Of a DNA stretch of 11,163 bases, positions 1-7,184 are shown piece by piece. The notes beneath the pieces are model-generated. The model had not been told where the DNA came from and made no database searches. It worked only from the letters and a program-made list of their open reading frames with translations. Each line of letters begins with the position of its first letter. Position 1 is the first letter of the stretch. Position numbers and translations under genes: made by a program. This DNA comes from Strigomonas culicis (taxonomy: Eukaryota; Euglenozoa; Kinetoplastea; Trypanosomatida; Trypanosomatidae): NCBI GenBank assembly GCA_000482145.1, contig AUXH01000612.1, positions 1 to 11,163 on the forward strand. The letters are read 5' to 3'.

Positions 1-1053
1 CGAGTCGCGTAGGGTATCCTGCAGCACGCGCACGAGCGGGCAGCAGCCCGGCGCTGCCGCCGCGCGCCACGGCGTCAGGCCGCGCAACGGGTCGGCCCCC
101 GCGGCGTAGGGGCTGCACGCGCCGCGCGCGCCGCCCGCCACGGGGCCGCTGAAGTCGATGAGCTTCCAGATGAAGGCGCCGTCCTCCCCCTCGCCGGCCG
201 CGACCACCGTGACAAGCAGGTGCCCTTTCTGCGGCGCGCGCGCGGCGGCGGTCGGGCGCAGCAGCGGGCTGCCGCCGCCGCCGCCGGTGCGCTTCTTCGC
301 GGGGGACCAGCTGTCGCTGTGTGCGAGCGCGGCCGCGAGCACCTGGCGGCAGCGGCGCACCGAGCTCACGCCCACGTAGCGCGAGGCCGGCAGGTCCGCG
401 CCCTCGTCCATGAAGCAGCCCACCGCGGAGCGGTCGCCGCCGTCCTGGTGGCTGGAGAGCAGATCCACCGCGCGGCCGTCCGCGCGCACCTCCACGACGC
501 TCAGAGCGACGGCCGCCGCCGCGAGCAGCCCCGCCACCACCGCGTCCAGCAGGCACGTCGGGGCGTCGTCGCCGCCCGCCTCCGCCTCTGCCGGGCGCCA
601 CAGCTCGAGCAGCGGCCCCAGCAGCAGCGGCGTCTTGCCGCTGCCGGCGGGGCCCACCGCGTACGTGAGCACCTCCCCGCCGCCGCCGGCGCGCTCCGCC
701 AGCACGCGGGCTGCGAGGGCGGCGCGGGCAGCGGCCGCGGCCGCCGCGCCGCCCTCCACGGAGAGGTACGGCGACGCGGCATAGCAGTACGGCGCCGCCG
801 CGCCGCGCGCCGCCATGGCGAGTCCCACCGGCGTCTGGCCGTCCGCGTGGCTGCGCACGAGGCACAGCTCGGACGGCGGCCCGCGGCGCGGCGCGCGGCG
901 GTGGGACAGGTGCAGGCCGACGATGAGCGCGGGGGGCAGCTCCAGCAGCGGCGTCAGCAGGAGCTCTGCCTCCGCGTCCGCGTCCGCCTCCGGCGTGTGG
1001 AGGGGGGTGCTGCCGCTCGCGGCGTGCACAGTGGTAGGGGTGAGGGAAGCCAT
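1..1053 (-). CDS. Divergent kinesin-like protein, N-terminal motor region (3' end off the left edge)
   Basis: The minus frame is open from an ATG at 1053 to the window edge, giving 351 residues. I read it as a kinesin motor domain because kinesin landmarks appear in the right order and spacing. They are a P-loop GPAGSGKT (134-141) in the context YAVGPAGSGKTPLLLGP; VEVRADGRAVDLL, which fits the EIYNE-x-x-DLL strand; a segment around RYVGVSSV leading into the switch I region; KLIDFSGP (297-304) at switch II; and PLVRVLQDTL (339-348), matching the LTRLLQDSL helix. Kinesins couple ATP hydrolysis to microtubule movement. Here switch I SSRSH reads PQKGH (274-278) and DLAGSE reads DFSGP, so the catalytic Ser and Glu appear lost. 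Microtubule binding or nucleotide binding without full motor activity is therefore possible (inference). Long Ala/Gly-rich insertions are present. The rest of the motor and any stalk lie outside the window. The family call is fairly firm; the subfamily is unknown. Confidence 0.72.
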   Translation of the reverse strand, partial: MASLTPTTVHAASGSTPLHTPEADADAEAELLLTPLLELPPALIVGLHLSHRRAPRRGPPSELCLVRSHADGQTPVGLAMAARGAAAPYCYAASPYLSVEGGAAAAAAARAALAARVLAERAGGGGEVLTYAVGPAGSGKTPLLLGPLLELWRPAEAEAGGDDAPTCLLDAVVAGLLAAAAVALSVVEVRADGRAVDLLSSHQDGGDRSAVGCFMDEGADLPASRYVGVSSVRRCRQVLAAALAHSDSWSPAKKRTGGGGGSPLLRPTAAARAPQKGHLLVTVVAAGEGEDGAFIWKLIDFSGPVAGGARGACSPYAAGADPLRGLTPWRAAAAPGCCPLVRVLQDTLRDS

Positions 1054-1073
1054 CAGCTGTTGTTCGTCACCAT
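1053..1073 (-). promoter_or_regulatory. Upstream ORF overlapping the kinesin-like start (TGATG)
   Basis: An ATG at 1073 opens a six-codon frame (MVTNNS) that ends in TGA at 1055-1053. That stop shares bases with the ATG of the kinesin-like CDS. It lies downstream of the best candidate trans-splice acceptor (1089-1090), so it would be the first ATG on that mRNA. Such an overlap could lower main-ORF translation or allow re-initiation; that effect is inferred. If splicing instead used the AG at 1057-1058, the upstream ORF would be absent from the mRNA. Confidence 0.45.
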
Positions 1074-2002
1074 AAGAAGAGAAAATTTCTACAGCAAAGA
1101 CAAGTGGCAAAGATAAGCAACCCTTCAAGCAATGGTATATAAAAAAAATGCTTTATCTAATGACAGACAATCTAAATCTAAAAGACACTTTACAAGAGAT
1201 GTGCGTAGGAAAGGGAGAGAGAGAGAGAAAGAGATTCCACAACAATCATGCTCACAATGCAACCAGAGAACAAAAGGAAAAGAAAAAAGTGACAGAAAAG
1301 GCCAAAAAACGACACGCTTCGCTTATTATTTTTTTGTATTGTGTGTCTAAGAAATAATCAGCAATAGATAGTGTAAAGTATGACCGCGGCACAAAGAGGG
1401 GAAAAAAAAATGTATTAGTTTACTGCTACAGTATATTTTTTTTTTCTTTGATTGTTTTTTTTTTTTAAGTTTGCTTTAGTTTGTAGTCTTGTAATTAAAT
1501 ATTCTTCTTATTATGCAATCGATTAGTGAATACGTAACCTCATAAAGATGCGACACTTCGTTGTACTTCAAACGGAAAAAAAAACAAAGAAATACAAAAG
1601 GAAAAAGTGTGCACATCGTCCCGAAAAAAGGAAAGAAAGTAAGAAAAAAAAGGAAATGTGTTTGTATTATTATTATTATAGGGTTTCAGCACATGCACGT
1701 CTCCAAAACTCAAACAACAAAAATCAAAAGAGCAAAAAAAAAACAGGAAAAAGAGTGAAATGTATCCAGTCTCCATTTTCTTTTCTTTTTTTCAATTTCA
1801 TATTTATTATTATCATCATGTGCATATGAAGTGTTTTTCTTTTATATAGTACACGCCATCAGCATCTGCGTCTTTTTTGTTGTGGTGATTTGCTTGTTTA
1901 AGTGTCTGTGTTTCTCTTCTGCATCAGAGAACGACACGCAAAGACGTGGGAGGCGAGAAAAAAAAAGAGCTGGCAGTGTCCGACACCCTCCCCCTCTCCG
2001 AT
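1054..2002. other. AT-rich spacer between the PMCA and kinesin-like genes
   Basis: This stretch of about 950 bases holds no supportable gene. It consists of A and T homopolymers (for example around 1430-1470, 1575-1650 and 1730-1740), a TTA microsatellite near 1665-1680 and Lys/Phe-rich spurious frames. It should contain the 3' UTR and polyadenylation region of the PMCA mRNA and the 5' UTR and acceptor of the kinesin-like gene. I see no RNA gene in it. Confidence 0.6.
1089..1117 (-). promoter_or_regulatory. Candidate trans-splice acceptor for the kinesin-like gene
   Basis: Read on the minus strand, a pyrimidine-rich run from 1117 ends in TTTGCTGTAG, with the AG at 1090-1089. It lies 35 nt before the CDS start. 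This is the polypyrimidine-AG layout used for spliced-leader addition in kinetoplastids. A second, weaker option is the CAG at 1059-1057 after a short TTTTCTCTTCTT tract, which would leave almost no 5' UTR. Confidence 0.5.
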
Positions 2003-5000
2003 TTATTGCTGCTTCTTCTTCTTCTTCCCTTCCTCCTTCTCTCCCTCCACTACCTCCTCCTCGTCCGTGTCGGCCGCCGCCGCCGCCGCCGCGTGCGCGG
2101 CCGCCGGCGCGGGCACCGGCAGGAGCCGCAGCAGCGCCCCGAGCGGCAGCGGCGCCAGCGAGAGGAGAAAGCACTGCTGCCACAGCGGCGCGGAGAGGGG
2201 CACCGTGTGCATGACGGCGCCGCCGTACTGGACGCCGGCGAGCTGCACCACGAAGGTCGTGCCCACGACGAGGAGGAAGAGCGGCGCCTGCGACAGCCCC
2301 CGCAGGATGTTCAGCGAGCCGTCCAGGACGCGGGCATTGAACTCGTTGCACAGCTGCAGCAGCACGAAGATGTTGAACACGATCGTCAGGTGCGTGTCGC
2401 TGCCGCGCGCGACGCCGAAGTGGGCGTGCCCGCGGCGCAGCAGCCAGAGCTGCAGCGCGATCTGGTAGAGGGACTGCCCGAGGATGTTCACCCACATGCG
2501 CGCGGAGATGAGCGGCGCCGTCTTGGGCAGCGGCGGCCGCTGCAGCACCGCTGCCGTCGGCGTCTCCGTCGCGAGCGCGAGGGCGGCCAGCGTGTCCATG
2601 ATGAGGTTCAGCCACAGCAGCTGCACCGGCTTCAGCGGCGACGCGCCCGCCGGGTCCAGCAGCGCGCCCAGGAAGGACACCACGACGGCCGCGACGTTCA
2701 CCGTCATCTGAAACTGCAGAAACTTCGCGATGTTGTCGCCGACGTTTCGGCCCCACTTGATCGCCGTCACGATGGTGCTGAAGTTGTTGTCCAGGATGAT
2801 CACGTCCGACGCGTTCTTGGCGACCTCGGTGCCGCTGTTCATGGAGAAGCCGACGTGCGCGTTCTTCAGCGCTGGCGCGTCGTTCGTGCCGTCGCCGGTG
2901 ACCGCGACGACCTCGCCGCGCCGCATGAGCGCGGCGACCAGCACCTGCTTGTCCAGCGGCGACGCCCGCGCGATCACCTGTAGCGTCGGCAGCAGCGCGT
3001 CGAGCGCCTGCGGGTCCTTTGCGATCTCGCGAAACGCGGGGCCCTCGAGCACGACGCCGGGCTCCCCCGCCGCGGGCCCGAGCCACACCGGGCCGTGGAT
3101 GCCCACCTCCGCGGCGATGCTGACCGCGGTCGCGCGGTTGTCGCCGGTGATCATGCGGACGAGCACGCCGGAGCGGCGGCACTGCGCGATGGCGCGCGGC
3201 ACCTCCGGCCGCACCGGGTCGCGGATCGCGATGACGGCGAGTAGCGTGAGGCCGGGCAGCCGCTCGTCGCTCGGCGCGAACTCGCCGGCGACGTCTCCAT
3301 CGCTGTCGTGCTCCGCCGGCGGCGCCGCGGCCGGGATCGGCAGCTCCGCGTAGGCGACCGCGAGCGTGCGCAGCCGCTGGCCCGCGAGGGCGAGGATCGC
3401 GTCCTCCAGCGCGCGGCGCCGCTCGGCCGCCATCTCGACCCGGTCGCCCGCCGCGTCGACCGTGTGGCTGCACTCCTGCAGCACGAGCTCGCTCGCGCCC
3501 TTCACGTGGTAGCGCACGACGCCCTCCGCCGGCAGCACCATCGCGGTCGTCATGCGCTTGCGGGCGGACGTGAAGGGGTACACGTGCATCTCCTTCGAGA
3601 AGGTGGCCGCCGCCTCGACCGCCGTCGACGACCACGAGGACTGCACCGTGGAGAAGGGCGACATGGGCCGCAGCGTCCGCGCGTCGCGCACGCGCTGTAG
3701 CGTCTCCAGCCGCAGTGCAATGGGGTCCTGGCCGAGCCGGTCCACGAAGCTGAGCAGCGCCTGTTCCGTCTTGCTGCCGGTGAAGACGAGCGCCGTCTGC
3801 TGCGTCTTGGCGATCTCGACCTGCTTCCGCGTCGACTTGGTGTTGAGCGCGATGCCCTCGAGCAGCATGCGGGAGAGCAGCGTCGGGCGGTGCTTGCGGA
3901 GCACCTGGCTGAAGTGGACGCCGCGCCCCTGCGTCCGGGCGAGCTCGACCTCCTCCTCCGGCGTCACCGGCACGTAGAAGCGCGCGCCGTCGCCGGTGAC
4001 GCCGTCCGTGACGGTCATCTTGTTCTGCGTGATGGTGCCGGTCTTGTCGGTGCAGATGGCCGTCGCGCCGCCCATCGTCTCGCAGGCGGCGAGGTGCCGC
4101 ACCAGGTTGTTCTCGCGAAACATCTGCTTCATGCTGTACGCGAGCGCGATGGCGACGGAGAGCGGCAGGCCCTCCGGCACCGCCACCACCACGATCGTCA
4201 CCGCCGTCGTGAGGTTGTCCAGGTACTTCTTGTAGTAGAAGGGGTGCGCGCGCCGCACGAAGGTGTCGTGCAGCTCCTTGAGCGACAGAATGGTGAACAT
4301 GAGGCCCGCGGCCGCCATGCCGAAGTACCCGATGAGGTCCGCGAGCGCGGTCAGCTTCTCCTGCAGCGGCGTCTCCTCCTTCTCCACGCGCACCTGCATC
4401 GCGATGCGGCCGGCGAAGGAGCTCACCCCGACGCCGGTCACGAGCACGGTGCCCTCGCCCTCCACCACGTTGGACCCCGAGCGGAGGATGTTGTCCCCGC
4501 GCGACGACTTGGCCACGTCGTCGTCCTCGCCGGTCGCGGCGGACTCATCCACCTTGAGCGACGCGCTGCGCAGCAGCACGCCATCCACCGTCAGCACGTC
4601 GCCGCCGCTGACGCTCAGCAGATCGCCGACGACGAGCTCGCGGTCCGTGATCTCGACTGTGCGGCCGCCGCGCACGACGGACACCAGCACCGGCGGCGTC
4701 GCCCGCGTCAGCTCGCGGAACTTGAGCTCCTTCTGGTAGTTGTTGAGGCTGCTCACGAGCGTCACGAGCGTGACCGAGAGCAGGATCGCGGCGCCCTCCA
4801 CCCACCCGTGCTGAAAGTCCACCTCGCCCGTCGCCTGGTCCGGCACGGTCAGCCCCAGCACGAGTGAGATGACCGCGCTGACGACGAGGATCTGCAACAT
4901 GCGGTCCTCCAGCGCCTCCAGAACGAGGTCCCAGAAGGTCACCGCGGCAGCCTCCGGCAGCACGTTGCGCCCGTAGCGCGCCACGCGCGCCGCGGCCGCC

Positions 5001-5170
5001 GCGGAGCCGGCGCGGTGCTCCTCCTCTGGGATGCCCTGCGCGAGGTTCGTGTGCAGCTTCCCGGCGAGCCCCTCCGCGCCGCCCAGCTCCTTCAGCAGCG
5101 CCGCAGACTCGGCGCGGTCCTCCGTCAGGAGGCCATGCAGCGTGTCGGGGTCGATCGTGAAGGTTGGCAT
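2003..5170 (-). CDS. PMCA-type (P2B) calcium-transporting P-type ATPase
   Basis: A complete 1055-residue P-type ATPase that exports Ca2+ from the cytosol using ATP. Visible landmarks are the actuator TGE (213-215), PEGLP in TM4 (332-336) with the Ca-ligand E333, phosphorylation Asp D375 in DKTGTIT, KGASE (557-561) in the nucleotide-binding domain, TGDN (675-678) and GDGTND (759-764). TM6 has N855 and D859 in WLNLIMDTLAALALATE, which marks PMCA-type single-site pumps. Ten membrane segments are likely, near 91-109, 125-142, 275-296, 320-342, 820-838, 849-867, 894-910, 926-944, 962-980 and 998-1017. The start at 5170 is the first ATG after the candidate acceptor at 5405, and no ATG lies in the 234 nt between. 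Known trypanosomatid relatives act at acidocalcisomes or the plasma membrane; which applies here is unknown. The tail after TM10 is only about 38 residues (Ala-rich, then acidic, then KKKKKQQ), too short for an animal-type calmodulin-binding domain. Oddities are TGED in place of TGES and Ile in DKTGTIT. Confidence 0.97.
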   Translation of the reverse strand: MPTFTIDPDTLHGLLTEDRAESAALLKELGGAEGLAGKLHTNLAQGIPEEEHRAGSAAAAARVARYGRNVLPEAAAVTFWDLVLEALEDRMLQILVVSAVISLVLGLTVPDQATGEVDFQHGWVEGAAILLSVTLVTLVSSLNNYQKELKFRELTRATPPVLVSVVRGGRTVEITDRELVVGDLLSVSGGDVLTVDGVLLRSASLKVDESAATGEDDDVAKSSRGDNILRSGSNVVEGEGTVLVTGVGVSSFAGRIAMQVRVEKEETPLQEKLTALADLIGYFGMAAAGLMFTILSLKELHDTFVRRAHPFYYKKYLDNLTTAVTIVVVAVPEGLPLSVAIALAYSMKQMFRENNLVRHLAACETMGGATAICTDKTGTITQNKMTVTDGVTGDGARFYVPVTPEEEVELARTQGRGVHFSQVLRKHRPTLLSRMLLEGIALNTKSTRKQVEIAKTQQTALVFTGSKTEQALLSFVDRLGQDPIALRLETLQRVRDARTLRPMSPFSTVQSSWSSTAVEAAATFSKEMHVYPFTSARKRMTTAMVLPAEGVVRYHVKGASELVLQECSHTVDAAGDRVEMAAERRRALEDAILALAGQRLRTLAVAYAELPIPAAAPPAEHDSDGDVAGEFAPSDERLPGLTLLAVIAIRDPVRPEVPRAIAQCRRSGVLVRMITGDNRATAVSIAAEVGIHGPVWLGPAAGEPGVVLEGPAFREIAKDPQALDALLPTLQVIARASPLDKQVLVAALMRRGEVVAVTGDGTNDAPALKNAHVGFSMNSGTEVAKNASDVIILDNNFSTIVTAIKWGRNVGDNIAKFLQFQMTVNVAAVVVSFLGALLDPAGASPLKPVQLLWLNLIMDTLAALALATETPTAAVLQRPPLPKTAPLISARMWVNILGQSLYQIALQLWLLRRGHAHFGVARGSDTHLTIVFNIFVLLQLCNEFNARVLDGSLNILRGLSQAPLFLLVVGTTFVVQLAGVQYGGAVMHTVPLSAPLWQQCFLLSLAPLPLGALLRLLPVPAPAAAHAAAAAAADTDEEEVVEGEKEEGKKKKKQQ

Positions 5171-5404
5171 GTGCGTCGGGAAGTACAGCAACAAGTAGAA
5201 ATAATAATAATAATAAAAAGGAAAGAAATGAAAAAATGAAAAAAGGGTATTGAAAAACAATCAATTGAAATAAAAACAATTGAATGCTTAATCAAATAGA
5301 GCTACCTCTTTTTTTGTTTGTTTGCTTGCTAATTTTGGAGTGTCGTTTTCGTTTAGTTTCAGTTTTATTTATTTAATGTGTTACGCTTAATTACGTCGTT
5401 TCTT

Positions 5405-5434
5405 CTAAGAAAAGTAAAAATGTACAAAAAAAAA
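5405..5434 (-). promoter_or_regulatory. Candidate trans-splice acceptor for the PMCA gene
   Basis: On the minus strand a T-rich tract (nine T, then TACATTTTTACTTTTCTTAG) ends in AG at 5406-5405. It would give a 234-nt 5' UTR with no ATG in any frame, so the CDS start at 5170 would be the first one met. A second pyrimidine-rich stretch lies nearer the gene (about 5200-5245) but has no AG between it and the ATG, so it cannot serve this start. Confidence 0.5.
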
Positions 5435-5539
5435 GGTTGAAGTTAGTGCGAAGGCGTGTATGCAAAGATGCACTGTCAATCTCGGCGCGATAATGCTATT
5501 ATTATTATTGTTGTTGTTTTGTTGTGTGAATGTGTACGA

Positions 5540-5557
5540 GGGGTGGGGGGAGGGGGG
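5540..5557 (+). repeat. G-rich tract (runs of 4, 6 and 6 G)
   Basis: The plus strand has GGGG-T-GGGGGG-A-GGGGGG, followed closely by a GT repeat. It could form a G-quadruplex on the non-coding strand, although the strict four-runs-of-three rule with single-base loops is only partly met. The RNA made from this unit would carry the C-rich complement, a strong pyrimidine tract. Confidence 0.6.
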
Positions 5558-5576
5558 AAACCTTCCCTTTTAGTGC

Positions 5577-5580
<4 letters not shown>

Positions 5581-5627
<47 letters not shown>
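5581..5627. repeat. GT dinucleotide microsatellite, about 23 units
   Basis: An uninterrupted (GT)n run of 47 bases. The transcribed RNA would carry (AC)n. Alternating purine-pyrimidine DNA of this kind can adopt a left-handed form under supercoiling, and its length is expected to vary between strains. Confidence 0.98.
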
Positions 5628-5629
<2 letters not shown>

Positions 5630-6217
5630 TAAGTGGCCTTCAATAGGAAAGAACAATAATAATGATAGTACTACGAATAACTGATGGTTCAGCGATAGGT
5701 AGTGCCAAACACACAGCAAGAAAATACTGAAGCTAAAGAAAAGAGAAATGGCAGTAAAGAAAAAATCGAGAAAGGAAAGGAAGGAAAGCAAGTATAACGC
5801 AAGAGATCATGAAATGGACATCCGCAAATGTCTTCCTTATAATGATTCATTTCTTTCCTTCATGTGGGTAGATGTAGGAGAGCTATTTTTTTTTTTGATC
5901 TTTTGTTTTTATTTCCTTTGTGTCCAGCGATGTACACTCATCGTGTCTCACAACTCTCAAGAACAAAAAGTGAGACAAAGAAAAAAACACAGCTGTGACC
6001 TCGAAAAGAAAAGAAAAAATGAATTTGAAGAAGAGTTATTCGATAGGGTACTCTTTTTTTTTAGCCATGCTTTGCTGTTTGTATGTGTTGTGTTGTTGTT
6101 GGTTTTTAATGATTGCCTTTTTTTTGTATTTTTGATTTTTTTTTTCTTTAACATTCGAAAAAAAAGTAGAAACACCTAGGAATCGAACAAGACAAAAAAA
6201 AGAAAAAGAGAGGAGAT

Positions 6218-6267
6218 GAAGAAAGAAAAAAAAGAGCAAAAAAAGTAGTTCTTTTCTTTTTCTCTTC
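6218..6267 (-). other. Possible stem-loop downstream of the ACBP stop
   Basis: A purine-rich arm at 6218-6237 faces a pyrimidine-rich arm at 6248-6267 with a 10-nt loop. In the minus-strand RNA, 18 of 20 positions can pair, two of them G-U, with two A-C mismatches. It starts about 80 nt after the ACBP stop, in what should be its 3' UTR. The sequence is low-complexity, so the pairing could be a by-product of purine and pyrimidine tracts. Confidence 0.35.
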
Positions 6268-6347
6268 TTTCATTTCTTTTTCTTCATTTACTTCTTTTTT
6301 TGTAATGTCGTTGTTTTTCTTCCTCCTCTGCTTACGCACGTCCCTCC

Positions 6348-6638
6348 TTACGCAGGGCTCCACGGCTTGCCGGCCTCCTTGGTGACCTGGATGAGCAGCG
6401 TCACGTACGCCGCCTTCGCGTCGTCGGCGCCGAGGCCCTTCTTCTTCTCCCACGCATCCCACTTGGCGCGCGCCTCGAGCTGAACGGCCCACGGCTGGCT
6501 GCCCTTCACGTCGCCCTCGGTCGCCTGCTTGAAGAGCGCGTAGAACTCGAGGCGCTTACTGTTATCGAGCTGCACGGGCCCGTCCTTGGGCAGCGAGCGC
6601 ACGTACTCCACGGCGGCATCGAAGTTCGCGGCGGACAT
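6348..6638 (-). CDS. Acyl-CoA-binding protein (single-domain ACBP)
   Basis: A complete 96-residue protein covering the whole ACBP fold with no signal peptide or membrane segment, so it is likely cytosolic. It binds long-chain acyl-CoA esters and buffers or carries them between lipid enzymes. The signature is clear: EFYALFKQATEGDV (31-44) and AKWDAWEKKKGLG (58-70). The four residues known from bovine ACBP to contact the CoA and acyl chain are all present (Y33, K37, K59, Y78 for bovine Y28, K32, K54, Y73). The length is slightly above the family norm of about 86 residues, with a short C-terminal KPWSPA extension. In African trypanosomes ACBP has been tied to supply of myristoyl-CoA for GPI anchor fatty-acid remodelling; a similar role here is inference. 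The start is the first ATG after the candidate acceptor at 6679. Confidence 0.97.
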   Translation of the reverse strand: MSAANFDAAVEYVRSLPKDGPVQLDNSKRLEFYALFKQATEGDVKGSQPWAVQLEARAKWDAWEKKKGLGADDAKAAYVTLLIQVTKEAGKPWSPA

Positions 6639-6678
6639 GGGTATGGATTTGAGAGAGAATAAGAAGTGGAAAAATAAA

Positions 6679-6722
6679 CTGGAGGAGAATATGCAAGAGG
6701 GAGAGAAAAAAGGAAGAGGAGG
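6679..6722 (-). promoter_or_regulatory. Candidate trans-splice acceptor for the ACBP gene
   Basis: The minus strand has a strong 40-odd nt pyrimidine tract (CCTCCTCTTCC, then TTTTTTCTCTCCCTCTT) ending in TCTCCTCCAG, with the AG at 6680-6679. This would leave a 40-nt 5' UTR without any ATG. It is the clearest acceptor in the window. Confidence 0.65.
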
Positions 6723-6949
6723 TATGCAAATATATAATCTATTTGATCGCCTTCTTGCGCATATTTGTTTCTATTGACAGTAAGCGGTAAAAATCAAAAA
6801 GAAAAAGATGTGAATAGGCATGATGTAACCTAATAATATGAAGATCATACAAGTAAATAAAGAAGAGAAGAAGAAAAATGTGCATACACCTTTTTTCTTC
6901 TTTTTCTTTTAATAGCTGTACTTCGAGTGGCAACGCCACCAGCAGTGTC

Positions 6950-7064
6950 CGCGACGTTATAACACGGGTCGTTCTCGATCAACAGGTTCATCACGTCTTC
7001 CCACGACCGAGACTGCACGTACTGCAGAAATGGTTTCAGGGGCAGAGAAGGACAGGATGCTCAT
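6950..7064 (-). pseudogene. Frameshifted 5'-end remnant of a tandem copy of the membrane-protein gene
   Basis: The minus strand at 7036-6950 matches residues 11-39 of the membrane protein encoded at 7188-8330. By my hand alignment 75 of 87 bases and 22 of 29 residues agree (KPFLQYVQSRSWEDVMN against KTFLQYLQSLSWEEVMN). Similarity stops abruptly at the equivalent of residue 39. An ATG at 7064 sits where the parent start would be but is 2 nt out of phase, and the matching frame has a TGA just upstream, so the homologous peptide cannot be made from it. Read from that ATG, the frame is 35 codons long and ends at 6957. The membrane segments are missing. It looks like a decayed tandem duplicate or a partial duplication; it may still be transcribed with the unit. 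Confidence 0.8.
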
Positions 7065-7166
7065 CTTGTGTTTTCGTTTTTCGGTTTACATTAAGTTTCT
7101 AAGGAACCAGCATGCCCTTTGAAAGAGCAAAGGGAAAACATACAACTCATTGTATTATTATTATTT

Positions 7167-7184
7167 TGTGTGTGTGTGTGTGTG
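7167..7184. repeat. Short GT dinucleotide repeat (9 units)
   Basis: An (TG)9 run beside a TTA microsatellite, beginning a few bases beyond the stop codon of the membrane-protein gene, hence in its 3' UTR as (AC)n. Confidence 0.9.

Larger units (their letters stand above)
5171..6347. other. AT-rich spacer between the ACBP and PMCA genes
   Basis: About 1.2 kb without a credible gene. It holds an AAT microsatellite (5200-5216), the PMCA acceptor candidate, TTA/TTG short repeats near 5500-5520, a G-rich tract, a long GT repeat, many A/T homopolymers (5885-6160) and a possible stem-loop at 6218-6267. Frames here encode only Lys-, Phe- and Ser-rich low-complexity peptides, some directly from the repeats. 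It should include the ACBP 3' UTR and the PMCA 5' UTR. Confidence 0.6.

Noticed and set aside
220..1116. Long plus-strand open frame opposite the kinesin-like gene
   Set aside because: Its product is almost wholly Arg, Ala and His, typical of the antisense of GC-rich coding DNA, and it has no recognisable domain.
1842..3635. Second long minus-strand frame overlapping the PMCA 3' half
   Set aside because: It is an Arg/Ala/Gly-rich out-of-phase reading of the PMCA coding sequence and continues into spacer poly-A/T; the PMCA frame has all family motifs.
3890..4867. Plus-strand open frame of 325 codons opposite PMCA
   Set aside because: Composition is His/Arg/Ala-rich antisense shadow; no motif or upstream splice signal supports it.
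5171..5260. N-terminal extension of the PMCA to 5260
   Set aside because: The added residues (Phe/Tyr-rich) come from T-rich leader and an AAT microsatellite, and the extension has no ATG; the first ATG is at 5170.
5570..6239. Small open frames in the ACBP-PMCA spacer
   Set aside because: They encode poly-His/Thr from the GT repeat or Lys/Phe/Ser runs from homopolymers, with no conserved features.
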